DNA from: Symsagittifera roscoffensis
Lineage: Eukaryota; Xenacoelomorpha; Acoela; Convolutidae
Length of the DNA stretch: 64,000 nt
Direction: 5' to 3'
Assembly (NCBI RefSeq): GCF_963678635.1
Contig: NC_087064.1
Coordinates: forward strand, 25,090,189-25,154,188
Shown: positions 10,233-21,759 of the stretch, piece by piece
Numbering within the stretch: the stretch's first letter is position 1
How the letters are laid out: every line of letters starts with the position of its first letter
The notes under the pieces: model-generated
Told to the model about the DNA's origin: nothing
Databases searched by the model: none
What the model saw: the letters and a program-made list of their open reading frames with translations, nothing else
Program-made: the position numbers and the translations under genes

Positions 10233-11390
10233 ATATCTTTTTAACTTCCATCAGAATATTCAAGATTTTGCACGTTGTCTCAAAGTGTGTGGGTTTAACC
10301 AATCAGATTTGTTTTTACTTGGTCGGTTGTTGTGTAGGTTTCAGCTGGCGTTCAAGGAAACTCTATGAAAAATGTGGTGTCCAATCAGAAATAAAGCTTC
10401 ATTTTAGGAACATAGTGGAGTATCCAACAAATGGAAAATTCATTTTTTTTAAGATCTTCAATCTTTCAATTGAACAAAAATACGTGCCAAAGCAAATCAA
10501 AAGCAAAATTTGAGGAGTATAAGTGTTTGCTCTAAAATTGAAAAATGAAAAAAATGACGATATCAGTAACAAAAGAAGAGAAAATTCATTTGATTTTGAT
10601 TTAAAAACTCGAAGTTTATGAATTATTTAAAGCAAACCTCTGAAAATTTTATTCCAAACCTGATCATGCTTTGAACTTTGAAAATCTTAAAAAACGGAAA
10701 AAACTGAGAGTTTCGAAGAATATGAGAATCGAGCATGTGATAAAAAGAGTGTTTGATAATTATCAAACGACTTTTTGAATTATTTCAAATTTTTGAGAAA
10801 AAGTAAACTTTTCTTCCTTCTCAGGTGTTATTCAGCCGTTTGCCTAAAACTCTCATACAAGAGCAAGTATATAAAAATTGGTTCAAAAATAAGCTTTTTG
10901 TTTGATTAACATTCTCTAAGAAGAACTTTACTTAGTCATATAACTCTGTTTTGTAAAGTGATAACGTCCAAAAAATTATAAGAAATAATAATGAATGTCT
11001 TTTTTACTGTTTAAAAAAATCAATTAGGTTTTTTCATTTTCTTGTGAAGTAAGTCGAGCAAAAGGCAAATGTTTTTTGAAAGACATTTTTTTGAATAGTT
11101 ACAAAGTTTTTTGAAAACAAATAAGAAATCACTATTAGAAAATGCTAGTATGTGATTGCCTGATATCGAAAAAAAATGTTATTTAAAAAATTCTCGATTC
11201 TCATTGGTTGATTTTTTTTTATCGACAGAGAAATAATAATTATCTCACTCTGTCCATTTTCCTTAATCGAGGAAAAATAATAACTATCTCACTCTGGTTT
11301 CCCTGGAATGCGATTGTTCTTTAATTTGTTTAACCACTTGATAATATTTTCAACAAATCCGAACATTTCGAAGTAAGTAAAAAACTTTTA
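10233..11390. other. Spacer upstream of polB, unit 1
   Basis: Non-coding and about 70% A+T. It contains the perfect palindrome gtttgataattatcaaac at 10751-10768, conserved in units 1-5, and the inverted 'tcgacagag' / 'ctctgtc' motif near 11223-11250. It presumably holds the polB promoter side. Confidence 0.5.
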
Positions 11391-11904
11391 CTTAATTTCT
11401 TGAGACAATTTTAACCTCCCATTTTCGTAAGTCTCGTATTATTTCATTTATTTTTTTAAATGCTAAATCTCCCAATGTTTTTGAGATGCCGTCAATCAAC
11501 AGGACTGAGAAAGTAAATTGACAGGACTGTGACAAAGAGGACACGAGAGCTGATGCAGCAAGAGTTGTGTGCGAGGAATTTTTTCTTGTCCATAAAGTAA
11601 TTAATGTACTTGCAACAAGCAAGAAAAAACAATCACATTATTTACGTCTTTAATATCGACAAATTCTTCAAATGCTTCCGATGCCCATTTTGCAATACTC
11701 GTTTTGAACATTTTAAAACTTCAACAAGCATTGTCTATGATGCAAAAATCGAATGAAAATGTCAACAACAAAGCTTATACAATTTAGAAAAGACGTTAAT
11801 TCAAAGGCTACATGGATTCAGTATTCAGTGTACTAGAGAACAAAAAGTAAATTTTATTCTTTGGTATACTAAATTCGATTATCAGCGTTCTCATTGATCG
11901 TCCG
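11391..11904 (+). pseudogene. polB: Maverick polB fragment (N-terminal region plus zinc-finger region), unit 1
   Basis: Compared with units 3 and 6, about 940 bp are deleted: sequence runs from 'cttgcaacaagcaagaaaa' straight into 'aacaatcacattatttacg'. The retained second part encodes a Cys-pair segment (FRCPFCNTRFKQF in unit 2; here broken by a frameshift). Homology to polB stops at 'ctcattgatcg', position 11904, where a retroelement fragment begins. Palm motifs are absent, so no polymerase activity is possible. Confidence 0.7.
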
Positions 11905-12310
11905 TTTCTGACTTAAGTGAATTGATAAGACCTGATGCAAATTTTTTTTCCTTCAATCTACATAAGATGAAAACCGTGACCTTATGATTCGGTCCCTCAA
12001 GAACTTCATATTTTAAAAACAATTTCAGTCCTTTCATATTTAGTTTTCACCGGCAATGCGTATCTCAGTTTCCTCCTCTCTGGATTGTGATTGGTAGATC
12101 AAGACTATTCAACAAGACACCAAGACAGAGACCACTCTTCGTGATCGAGAATGATCTTCCTAAAATAACAGCACTTTGGCTATTTGGATTTGGTACTATA
12201 CATAAGTGCTTATTATCACTCATTTCGTTGTAGTTCTTTAATCTCAAACTTACAATTGCAACCTCGTTAGCTTTTAATCTCACCCTCTTAATCTATTATG
12301 ATATTATCAC
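11905..12310 (-). pseudogene. Retroelement pol fragment fused to polB, unit 1
   Basis: Minus-strand frame 12283-12065 contains MRLKANEVAIVSLRL and LCIVPNPNSQSAVILGRSFS, then GLCLGVLLNSLDLPITIQRG. I recognise this, from recall, as the protease-to-RT linker of invertebrate Ty3-like pol proteins. It continues frame-broken to about 11905, where 'KSETDD'-like coding can be read. The same fragment with the same left boundary occurs in units 2 and 4, so it entered before these units multiplied. It is opposite in orientation to polB. Confidence 0.6.
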
Positions 12311-12419
12311 TGGAAATCAACCATTTATCGGTTTCAAAATTTTTTTTTAAAAAAAGAAGGAGGGTTTAATTACAAATAGAAAGCTACAATTAAAGACAAA
12401 ATAAAAATCAACACGTCAT

Positions 12420-13000
12420 TTACAGTTTTTTTTGTATCAGTTTACAGTACACTGCGATCTTTAAAAAAAATTTGATACAATTTAAAACAGCAACATCATG
12501 AATTCGTTTCAAGTAATTCTGGTAGAATTTAAAAATAAGAAATTATGAATGAATTTCGTAAAAACCACTTACAATTACCATTTTTTTGAAATTTCCTTTA
12601 AAGCCACACGCTGCAATTTTGTCTTTAAAAAATGGTTGAAACATTTTATTTCCAAAAATTCAGCACAGTATTGAGTTTTGTCCAATCGAGCAATCATGAT
12701 CCAGTGTTTTTTTTCTATCATTGCTCGGAGCAGAGTTAATTAAAGCAAAATAGTGCTATTTTTAGTCAAAGAACTTTATCAGAGGTGTAAGGTCCCATAT
12801 ATTTGAACATGAGCTAGAGAACTCTTTCGATAATCTGAACAAGTACAAACAAAAACTATCCATCTTTGCAATTAATAGCTGATTTACAATTAAAAACTAA
12901 GAAATTGATCATTTGGTACTGCAATTTAGAAAAAAAGTAAGATTGAAGACTAACATCCATTTAGCATCTAAGCAACAAAGTCCCGTTAATAATCCTATGT
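12420..13000 (-). pseudogene. Adenain-like cysteine protease remnant, unit 1
   Basis: Reading right to left, the fragments give ALINSAPSNDR, then (after a frameshift in an A run) HWIMIARLDKTQY, and further on NSTRI followed by a C-x2-x3-C-like YCI/NCI stretch. This order (…N-xAP…HW…aromatic…QS…C) is that of the adenovirus-type protease used by Mavericks to mature capsids; HW would carry the catalytic His. Several stops and shifts make it a pseudogene. It lies immediately 3' of polB in convergent orientation, as in other Mavericks. Confidence 0.55.
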
Positions 13001-13194
13001 AATGGACACATATATTTGTAAACTGTTTTACAGACTAGGTAGATGACATCTTAAGGTTTTTTTGATTATGCAACAATTTTTGTCTCTTTTTTTGGAGATT
13101 TAAGAAAAACAAAAAATATATTATAGAGACAATAAGAAATAAATTCAGAAAACATTACAATAATTTTTATTGTAACCTGAGAATTAAACAAAAA

Positions 13195-14400
13195 CTTTTT
13201 TGGCATTTGCTCCAAAGGTTTTATGTTGAGCATTTGATGATCTTTCTCCCAATAATATCAGTTCCCTTTTTTGTTCCAAGTGAAATTGGAAAAGACATTT
13301 CTAATCTCCAGCTTTTTTTTCAGGCTTGGCCTAATGCAGCTATTCAACTGCATACTTTTGTGAATTCAGTCAAAAAGTGGAACCTTTTGAAAATCTTCCA
13401 TGAAAGAGCTAGAAAATGTTAAATGGACATGTTAAATTTGCATCTAATTAAAGATTTGTTTTTTGTATTCATTGCTTCGAGTTTTAACTTTATTGGAGTA
13501 TTATTGAAAAGAGCATTATTGAAAAGCCTTTCTGATTTTTTTAAGAGATAGAACGATATTTCCTTGCCCTATTTCGATTTAATTGTAGCGAGCACGTTTC
13601 TTTTCCAGATTTCCTTGCATGCATTGCCAATAGATTCAATTACTATTTTTTTTCTAGTGAAAAGCGAACAATCAACAATTTTCAGACTGAGATCTGGATC
13701 ATCAGACAACATGTAAAAATTAGGTATAGCTCGAATAACTTTAAGCCGAATTTAAGAAGTCTTCGAATGATTTTAGGTCGAACTTTGTTATTTGGTAGTA
13801 TAATTTTTTTCTCAAATAAACAAATCCACGGCAAGCTACCATAGAGTGAAAAATTTAACCTTGTTGCTAATGAGTTCACTCTATCAACCAAATGCTTCTG
13901 AAATTTTTCAAAACGATGTCCATGATAAACAAGTATTTCTTTAGGACTGATTGCTGACTGGTTAAATTCGTTCGATATTTGTGCTTTATGAGGATATAAG
14001 CCATTTTCGTTGTAAACCATTGTATTGTTCAAATAAACTTCACATTTGAGAATAGAGAACATAGTAGATTGCTTAAATAGCTAAGTTAAGTTCTGATTGC
14101 TTATCTGAGTCATCCTCTGACTTTGCTTTAGGCTCTGATTTTTCCATGAAAGCATCAATTCACCTATATTTGTTGTGTGTACATTTCTTTATGTTCTGAT
14201 TTTTTGGAAGTTTAAAAATTTTTTCATCTCTTGTGTGTAAAAAGAAAACATTTTCTCCAAAACTGGGACTATATCAAAATCTCCAACAGAAAATTGTCAA
14301 AAGTCTATACTAATAACGGCTACCTCGTTGTATACAATAGTTTATTTGTTTTGTTAGAAGTAACTTCGCAAGAGCGACTAATTTTCGATCTTATTTTTTG
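13195..14400 (-). pseudogene. MCP: Maverick major capsid protein (double jelly-roll) remnant, unit 1
   Basis: Fragments in order along the minus strand: a CEVYLNNTMVYNENGLYPHK segment with ISNEFNQSA (about 14040-13960); LILPNNKVRPK-like text (about 13790); MLSDDPDLSLKIVDCSLF (about 13710-13660); and a C-terminal RELILLGERSSNA followed by FGANAK (about 13265-13205). These match, by recall, the conserved blocks of Polinton/adintovirus hexon-like capsid proteins, including the terminal 'lGER.s…' motif. Frameshifts and stops separate the blocks. The N-terminus is the least clear part. Confidence 0.65.
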
Positions 14401-14439
14401 AGAAATGTTTCTACTAGTCCTACGCTTAGGATAATTTTC

Positions 14440-14760
14440 CCCTCCCAATTATTTCCATACTGTTTTCGTTCCAATATCTTTTGCAAATAAGTTAGATTTT
14501 TTTTCATCTACACAACTTCTTTATCTCTAGAGTTGCAATGTCAAATAAGTCTTCTCCTGTTTTTTTTTGCAGCTGCGATTTTATGTTTATTAATAAAGGG
14601 AATAGCAGTTTCCCCAAGATGTGCAAGAACTTGTTGAGGAACATCTTATCTACTGAAACATAAATTCCGTTACCTGGACGTTTCCGATTTTTGTCATTAA
14701 TGGCTACAAATATATCAACAAAACTTACATTCAATCCAGGTTCATTATGCATTGGTTCAA
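14440..14760 (-). pseudogene. Putative minor capsid (penton-like) remnant, unit 1
   Basis: Minus-strand frame 14752-14504 with KKTGEDLF and a basic tail continuing toward KRRTSRNISQKI. Other units preserve LFEIATLEIKKLCG and AKDIGTKTVWK. A small basic protein encoded next to the major capsid gene fits a Maverick minor capsid protein, but the match is by position and character, not by a strong motif. Confidence 0.35.
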
Positions 14761-15480
14761 TCTGTGTTTTTCCTTAAGAACACTTCTATCATCTATGAGA
14801 GATTTTAAAATCCTTTTATGACAAATGGGCTGGTGAGAGACTTCAATTGTAACTCTTTTATTGAGTTTAAATTTTTTTTTCTGTTGTGTGGGAGATTTTT
14901 TCCTCAGAAACGTTTTAGTACAATGAAGATTACAATATTTTCGAAACGGCAACCTCCTAGTCTCCTTTAAGATGTTTTTCTTTCCGGTAGGAAGCTTGTA
15001 AAAGAATTCAGACTAATATTCCAGTAACGTTTGAAAGCAGCTTTAGAAAATAGCTCACTTTTAAAAAAGTTCATGGGCACTGATTGAAAGAAATTTAATT
15101 TACCAAAAGTTTTAGTTTTCATATGAAAATTTCTTCGATTTCTTTTTACAAAAAATTTTTCTTCCATTAGTTTTTTGATGATATATGTTGCCGATTTGTG
15201 TATCAATTTTGATGATATTTCAATTATTCAAAAGTAAACTGTGACTTTATCTATTTCGAAACGAAACATTTTTTTGAGTTTCTTCTTCTATTACCAGTTT
15301 TGAGTTTTGGTTCAATATATTTCATGAACGAATTGTTAAACAAAAATTATAAAAAAAGTGAATAAATTTCAAATCTCAAAAAAAGTTATAGAATTGAATT
15401 AAAACTCATTTTTGAGCTTAAAAAATTTTTCTTTCGTGTAGGGGAGTTCTTTTTGCGTTATTTCTAAATTTTTTTGATAG
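14731..15480 (-). pseudogene. Unrecognised basic minus-strand frames, unit 1
   Basis: Frames 14952-14731 and 15206-14967, plus a third around 15350, are Lys/Arg-rich and in the same orientation as the flanking capsid and ATPase genes. They are present in all of units 1-5. They may be one decayed Maverick gene between ATPase and minor capsid. No family recognised. Confidence 0.3.
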
Positions 15481-15619
15481 TTTACTACGTCTTTCTTCGA
15501 AAGGCCTTGAAGCTCTCCTTTGAATTTTTTTACCAAATATTTGTTCAAAAATTGAATGAAATTTTTTGGACAATTGAGAACGAATTGTTTAGACCTCTTA
15601 GGGATGTTTTTTGAAATTT

Positions 15620-15810
15620 CGGCAGAGTAGGGACTTTTTGTGTAATCATCGTCTAAAAACGTTGTCTCTGATTCTGGTTTAAAAAGTGTTAGAGCCTGTT
15701 AGAGCTGAATCACTGTTTGAGCAATATATAAGTGAAACAACTGTGTTTTTAGGGTTAAACCAATAATTAAATGACCATAGGGATCTGATGTTGCATAGGG
15801 ATCTGATCTG
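15620..15810 (-). pseudogene. Packaging ATPase C-terminal tail, unit 1
   Basis: Only the last residues of the ATPase are present (reading like the C-terminal ends in units 2-5, '…FKPESETTFLDDDYTK…'). It is cut at 'tgatgttgca' by the join to unit 2, so the P-loop half is absent. Confidence 0.6.
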
Positions 15811-16688
15811 TCGTCCCAATACCCTTCCTGGTTCTCTTGAATCGCTTTGTAACGATTGTAACTGCACAATCATTACAACTTGGAATGGTCTTCCAACAAT
15901 AATTTCAATTGCTATTTCAATTTGTATCGTTCACCTCGTCTATTTCAACGAATATAGCTGTTGTCTCTGAGAAACTTGTTGTTGTTGACAACAGAATTTA
16001 CAAAATGCATGAAATAACTTTCATCCACGTCATAGCGTTTCACTGCAAAAAACAGATGGCATCAATTTTAGTTGAATTGTGAAGATTAGACAATTTGTTG
16101 CATGTATAGATTTCCGTGGTGATTTTAGTTAGTGGCTTCAGAGACACTTAACCATTTATTTAGAAAAGCTTGAGTAGAGAGTATGTTTAATATTCCTGCA
16201 TGATTGTTTTTAATCAATTAACAAGACTGATCTTTTTGTGATGACATGAAAGGCTTGGGTAATCTCTTGAAGAGGGAGATTAATTCATTGTTCCTTCTAA
16301 CCACCGAGTTCCTTAATTATAATATTGAGGACCAATAACAACTAAATTTCCGAAGGGAAAAAGCATAGTAGGATAATTTTAGTTTGTTGGTTGGCAGGAC
16401 CTAGGAGAAAAAAATTTTAAATCGTGACATAGACGTTAGAAGTCAGAAAAAATGTTTTAACTGAAGTCATATCCTCGAAAGTGCAGATTAGTGAAGGAAT
16501 TTGGAAGACTGTGATAGTGTTCACAGAGGCAGGTTCATTTTCAAGTAGTTTTCTGCAAAAATTGTTTTTCAATTTGCTTATTTTTATATGACTCAATTTG
16601 TTTATCTTACAATTTGCTTATTTTACTATTTTACTAAGCAGGTTGAACCTGAATCATTCTTCATCTGATTTCACAGATGAAGAGTGAT
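15811..16688. other. Non-coding start of unit 2
   Basis: Duplicate of 8878-9782. Nothing coding was seen. It joins the truncated ATPase of unit 1 at about 15800-15811. Confidence 0.65.
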
Positions 16689-16689
16689 T

Positions 16690-17692
16690 TCATAGCTCAG
16701 GAGGGTTGATGAAGTGCATAGCTGTTTTCATAAAAGTTTCTTGCAACACGTAGATAGCTATTCTGACGCTGTTGGAAGCAGTCCTCCAACACTTCTGCTC
16801 TTCTACTCTTTGGTTACAACAAGGTAGAGGATCAACGTTAGTTTCTCCGTTTCGGCAGAAGCTGTTGTGGAGGCACAACGTCACGTTTCTCACCAAGTCT
16901 TCCTTCAACATCTCTTCTTTTCCCCTTCCGTCACCTTCACTTGTTCTAGAAGTTCTCTTCACTGCGGTGTTTACTGTATTCCGATGAGTTATAAAAGCTC
17001 GTTTAAAAACTCCTGCTCCAAGTCCAGCTGATACGCACTGTACATTCTGCTGTGCTTCGACATATATTTCGTGGCATACTCGTACAACCATGCAGTCACA
17101 TTGGCTCTGAGCCATGGCACCAGTCGTCTTCTGGCCCATATATCTTTTTAACTTCCATCAGAATGTTCAAGATTTTGCACGTTGTCTCAAAAAGATCTAA
17201 ATCTTTTAGACAATCCAATTCCTGCAATTGCTTTTTCGTAGGCGTTTCTTGTCTTTTGTTCTCTTTTACATGAGCTTCCAGCCATCGTATCGCCATCATA
17301 ACTCCCACTATCACTATCGTTATGGGCTGTGATGAATCTGCTAATCCCATGGAGAGCAGCTCTACACAGTCCCAGATCAACACCAGATTACTACGCCCGG
17401 GATACCAACATGTTTGTAGCAAGCAATGGCAGGAGAACTCATCATGTGTCGACATGATGCTCCTCCAATTAAGCTTTTCCGAAGCTTCCAGTGGTGGTTC
17501 CTCTTCCAACATCACTCGGTGGACTTCATCATTCTCATCTACTCCATTGTAATCTGTGACTGTTGACCCTTTCTGCTTCTGTCTTTCCAAGTCACTGAAG
17601 TTCCCACTGGCGTATCCCATGAACTTCTTTCCCAGTATGGATTCTAATTCTTTTTTGGTTCTTTCAATTTTGCGCTTTTTTCTGTTTCAAAA
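16690..17692 (-). pseudogene. Gene X, longest copy, two overlapping frames
   Basis: The first frame is open from 17692 (first ATG 17620) to 17096. It begins with a very basic stretch, KKRKIERTKKELESILGKKF, that could be a coiled coil, followed by an acidic segment, a Trp/Cys segment and a hydrophobic segment around TIVIVGVMMAIRWLEAH. It overlaps the second, 149-codon frame (17139-16690), offset in phase, which ends FINPPEL. One gene would require a frameshift or a short intron at the overlap. A possible splice acceptor, ACAG, precedes the basic stretch near 17683. No family recognised; it could be a captured host exon. It lies between two polB-side segments, in the position where units 3 and 5 carry gene Y. 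Confidence 0.4.
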
Positions 17693-18480
17693 AATATCCA
17701 TATCTCAAAAATCGCGATTTATGAGGGGATCAAAATATCGCTATTTTGACCCTAAAAACCATTCTGCTTACTGCGTTTTCACTGAAAAACGGTATAGGTG
17801 TTTTAATATAGGCTGTATAAATAGTAATAGTACTAATATTATACCCCTCCGGGTTTGTTCAGTACCCGAATTAAGGTGCTTTACCCGGAAATTCGTAATT
17901 CGGTGCAGGGTCACTACAGTGCAGTCACTGTCGAGCCCTCCACAGATTAATATTTTAGTTTTTGTACCAAAAGGGATACAAGACTTGTTAACGATACCCA
18001 ACATTCGGTTGTTGTTGTCCTTGAGCCACTTCTTGTCGCTCCTTGCACTGCTTGCCGGATCATTCTTCTTCTCTAATCCCGAGACCCTTCCGGATTGAGC
18101 GCAAATTAGTATTAACTTGCTTAACTATTCAAATAACCCTATAGTATAAGCACCACAAACAGACCACAATTTTGATCGTAACGATCCTGACTGATATAAA
18201 TGCCTGTAACAACATTGTATCTAACATCAGCAAACGGGAGGGTCGGACCACATCTCGTCTGGGGGATGATTTCTACTGATTTTATACTTTTTTACTGTTT
18301 TTGATTTTTTTGGTTATTTTTTTAACGTTTTTTGTGTTTCTTAGGTACTATACTATGTATCGATAACTTAACTTGTGTTCTATTTGCTTTCTTAGTCAAT
18401 TTGTATTTTTTCTAATAGTTTTTTCAGCTTTTGTTATTTTGAAATGAAATTGAAATTTTATTTAATTACAAGGAACGAAA
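17693..18480. repeat. Diverged copy of the 5430-5945 repeat inside unit 2
   Basis: About 17790-18330 aligns by eye with the left-flank repeat. The rest, 18330-18480, is T-rich and featureless. Its presence links unit 2 to the left flank and shows that array and flank have exchanged or share ancestry. Confidence 0.55.
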
Positions 18481-18556
18481 GAAAAATCAAATAAAATTTA
18501 CTTACACAAAAAACTCAACCAAAGAGCTGTCGAACAGCGCGAGGGTTCTGAAGGTT

Positions 18557-18712
18557 CTATTTAGAACGCAGAGCTGGACGCGGTTGGTGTGGTTGTTGTG
18601 CTGGGGTGTTTTGAGGAATAATTTCAGAGAACCCCCCGCCCTCGCCTACTGCAATTGGATTTGTACGAAAATAGGCGAAAACTTTACCAAATACATAAGG
18701 TTGCAGTTTTGC
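18557..18712 (-). CDS. Gene Y, terminal exon with alternative C-terminus
   Basis: Frame from a plausible 3' splice site (TTTTTTCAAG) at 18713 down to a TAG at 18557-18559, about 51 codons: starts KLQPYVFGKVFAYFRTNPIA, then a Gly-rich hinge and a Gln/Pro-rich tail ending PRPALRSK. Units 3 and 5 share the part up to NPIA and then diverge completely. The tail is more GC-rich than its surroundings. Possible C-terminal exon of a Maverick or host gene; the upstream exon would lie at higher coordinates and was not identified. The function is unknown. Confidence 0.35.
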   Translation of the reverse strand, partial: AKLQPYVFGKVFAYFRTNPIAVGEGGGFSEIIPQNTPAQQPHQPRPALRSK

Positions 18713-18853
18713 CTTGAAAAAATGATTTTTAATATGTATTTAGAGTGAGTAAAAACAAGAATAATGACTGATTTGATGCTGAGAGATGAGGTAGTTGACG
18801 GCAGATAAGTGGAAAATGTTTTTTTTTGTTGAGTGAGGTGTACCTTCAAATCA

Positions 18854-19950
18854 AGTGTGTGGGTTTAACCAATCAGATTTGTTTTTACTTGGTCGGTTGA
18901 TGTGTAGGTTTCAGCTGGCGTTCAAGGAAATTTTATGAAAAATGTGATGTCCAATCAGAAATAAAGCTTCATTTTAGGAACATAGTGGAGTATCCAACAA
19001 ATGGAAAAATCATTTTTTTTAAGATCTTCAATCTTTCAATTGAACAAAAATACGCGCCAAAGCAAATCAAAAGCAAAATTTGAGGAGTATAAGTGTTTGC
19101 TCTAAAATTGAAAAAAATGACGATATCAGTAACAAAAGAAGAGAAAATTCATTTGATTTTGATTTAAAAACTCGAAGTTCATGAATTATTCAAAACAAAC
19201 CTCTGAAAATTTTATTCCAAACCTGATCATGCTTTGAACTTTGAAAATCTTAAAAAACGGAAAAAACTGAGAGTTTCGAAGAATATGAGAATCGAGCATG
19301 TGATAAAAAGAGTGTTTGATAATTATCAAACGACTTTTTGAATTATTTCAAATTTTTGAGAAAAAGTAAACTTTTCTTCCTTCTCAGGTGTAATTCAGTC
19401 GTTTGCCTAAAACTCTCATACAAGAGTAAGTATATAAAAATTGGTTCAAAAATAAGCTTTTTGTTTGATTAAAATTCTCTAAGAAGACCTTTACTTAGTC
19501 ATATAACTCTGTTTTGTAAAGTGATAACGTCCAAAAAATTATAAGAAATTAATAATGAATGTCTTTTTTACTGTTTAAAAAAATCAATTAGATTTTTTCA
19601 TTTTCTTGTGAAGTAAGTCGAGCAAAAGGCAAATGTTCTTTGAAAGACATTTTTTTAAATAGTTATAAAGTTTTTTGAAAACTATTAAGAAATCACTATT
19701 AGAAAATGCTAGACTGTGATTGCCTGATATCGAAAAAAATGTTATTTAAAGAATTCTCGATTCTCATTGGTTGATTTTTTTTTATCGACAGAGAAATAAT
19801 AATTATCTCACTCTGTCCATTTTCCTTAATCGAGGAAAAATAATAACTATCTCACTCTGGTTTCCCTGGAAAGCGATTGTTCTATAATTTGTTTAACCAC
19901 TTGATAAAATTTTCAACAAATCTGAACATTTCGAAGTAAGTAAAAAACTT
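18854..19950. other. Spacer upstream of polB, unit 2
   Basis: Duplicate of the unit 1 spacer, with the palindrome gtttgataattatcaaac at 19314-19331. No gene seen. Confidence 0.5.
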
Positions 19951-20460
19951 TTACTTAATTTCTTGAGACAATTTTAACCTCCCATTTTCGTAAGTCTCGT
20001 ATAATTTCATTTATTTTGGTAAATGCTAAATCTCCCAATGTTTTTGAGATGCCGTCAATCAACAGGACTGAGAAAGTAAATTGACAGGACTTTGACAAAG
20101 AGGACACGAGAGCTGATGCAGCAAGAGTTGTGTGCGAGGAATTTTTTCTTGTCCATAAAGTAATTAATGTACTTGCAACAAGCAAGAAAAAACAATCACA
20201 TTATTTACGTCTTTAATATCGACAAATTCTTCAAATGCTTCCGATGCCCATTTTGCAATACTCGTTTTAAACAATTTAAAACTTCAACAAGCATTGTCTA
20301 CGATGCAAAAATAGAACGAAAATGTCTACAACAAAGTGTATACAATTTACAAAAGACGTTAATTCAAAGGCTACATGGATTCAGTATTCAGTGTACTAGA
20401 GAACAAAAGTAAATTTTGTTCTTTGGTATACTAAATTCGATTATCAGCGTTCTCATTGAT
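19951..20460 (+). pseudogene. polB: Maverick polB fragment, unit 2
   Basis: Carries the same internal deletion and the same right-hand breakpoint as unit 1. The frame 20167-20412 is open for 81 codons and shows the polB Cys-pair segment FKCFRCPFCNTRFKQFKTST followed by FSIQCTREQK, which I recognise from Polinton polymerases. Confidence 0.7.
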
Positions 20461-20872
20461 TGTCCGTGTCTGATCGTCCGTGAATTGATAAGACCTGATG
20501 CAATTTTTTTTCCTTCAATCTACATAAGATGAAAACCGTGACCTTATGATTCGGTCCCTCAAGAACTTCATATTTTAAAAACAATTTCAGTCATTTCATA
20601 TTTAGTTTTCACCGACAATGAGTATCTCAGTTTCCTCCTCTCTGGATTGTGATTGGTAGATCAAGACTATTCAACAAGACACCAAGACAGAGACCACTCT
20701 TCGTGATCGAGAATGATCTTCCTAAAATAACAGCACTTTGGCTATTTGGATTTGGTACTATACATAAGTGCTTATTATCACTCATTTCGTTGTAGTTCTT
20801 TAATCTCAAACTTACAATTGCAACCTCGTTAGCTTTTAATCTCACCCTCTTAATCTATTATGATATTATCAC
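20461..20872 (-). pseudogene. Retroelement pol fragment fused to polB, unit 2
   Basis: The 72-residue frame 20845-20627 is identical in sequence to that of unit 1 (12283-12065). The downstream part differs slightly at the polB join ('cattgattgtccgtg'). Confidence 0.6.
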
Positions 20873-20984
20873 TGGAAATCAACCATTTATCGGTTTCAAA
20901 ATTTTTTTTTAAAAAAAGAAGGAGGGTTTAATTACAAATAGAAAGCTACAATTAAAGACAAAATAAAAATCAACACGTCATTTA

Positions 20985-21565
20985 CAGTTTTTTTTGTATC
21001 AGTTTACAGTACACTGCGATCTTTAAAAAAAATTTGATACAATTTAAAACAGCAACATCATGAATTCGTTTCAAGTAATTCTGGTAGAATTTAAAAATAA
21101 GAAATTATGAATGAATTTCGTAAAAACCACTTACAATTACCATTTTTTTGAAATTTCCTTTAAAGCCACACGCTGCAATTTTGTCTTTAAAAAATGGTTG
21201 AAACATTTTATTTCCAAAAATTCAGCACAGTATTGAGTTTTGTCCAATCGAGCAATCATGATCCAGTGTTTTTTTTCTATCATTGCTCGGAGCAGAGTTA
21301 ATTAAAGCAAAATAGTGCTATTTTTAGTCAAAGAACTTTATCAGAGGTGTAAGGTCCCATATATTTGAACATGAGCTAGAGAACTCTTTCGATAATCTGA
21401 ACAAGTACAAACAAAAACTATCCATCTTTGCAATTAATAGCTGATTTACAATTAAAAACTAAGAAATTGATCATTTGGTACTGCAATTTAGAAAAAAAGT
21501 AAGATTGAAGACTAACATCCATTTAGCATCTAAGCAACAAAGTCCCGTTAATAATCCTATGTAAT
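20985..21565 (-). pseudogene. Adenain-like protease remnant, unit 2
   Basis: Near-identical to the unit 1 copy, including the frameshifted A run before HWIMIARLDKTQY (around 21255). Confidence 0.55.
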
Positions 21566-21759
21566 GGACACATATATTTGTAAACTGTTTTACAGACTAG
21601 GTAGAAGACATCTTAAGGTTTTTTTGATTATGCAACAATTATTGTCTTTTTTTTGGAGATTTGGGAAAAACAAAAAATATATTATAGAGACAATAAGAAA
21701 TAAATTCAGAAAACATTACAATAATTTTTATTGTATCCTGAAAATTGAAAAAAAAAACA

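Larger units (their letters stand above)
8878..15810. mobile_element. Maverick/Polinton array unit 1 (degenerate)
   Basis: A 6.9-kb unit whose start (gtcgtcccaatacccttcct) recurs at about 15811 as the start of unit 2. The content is non-coding DNA, gene X, spacer, truncated polB (+), retroelement fragment (-), protease, major capsid, putative minor capsid, unknown frame and a truncated ATPase tail (all -). It ends inside the ATPase C-terminus, at 'gatgttgcatagggatctga', where unit 2 begins. Confidence 0.8.

Noticed and set aside
11392-11622. Hydrophobic minus-strand frame repeated in several units (MLVASTLITLW…), possible membrane protein
   Set aside because: It is antisense to the polB block encoding AAKIVCEELFLVQKV, which is conserved in the sense direction, so it is a shadow.
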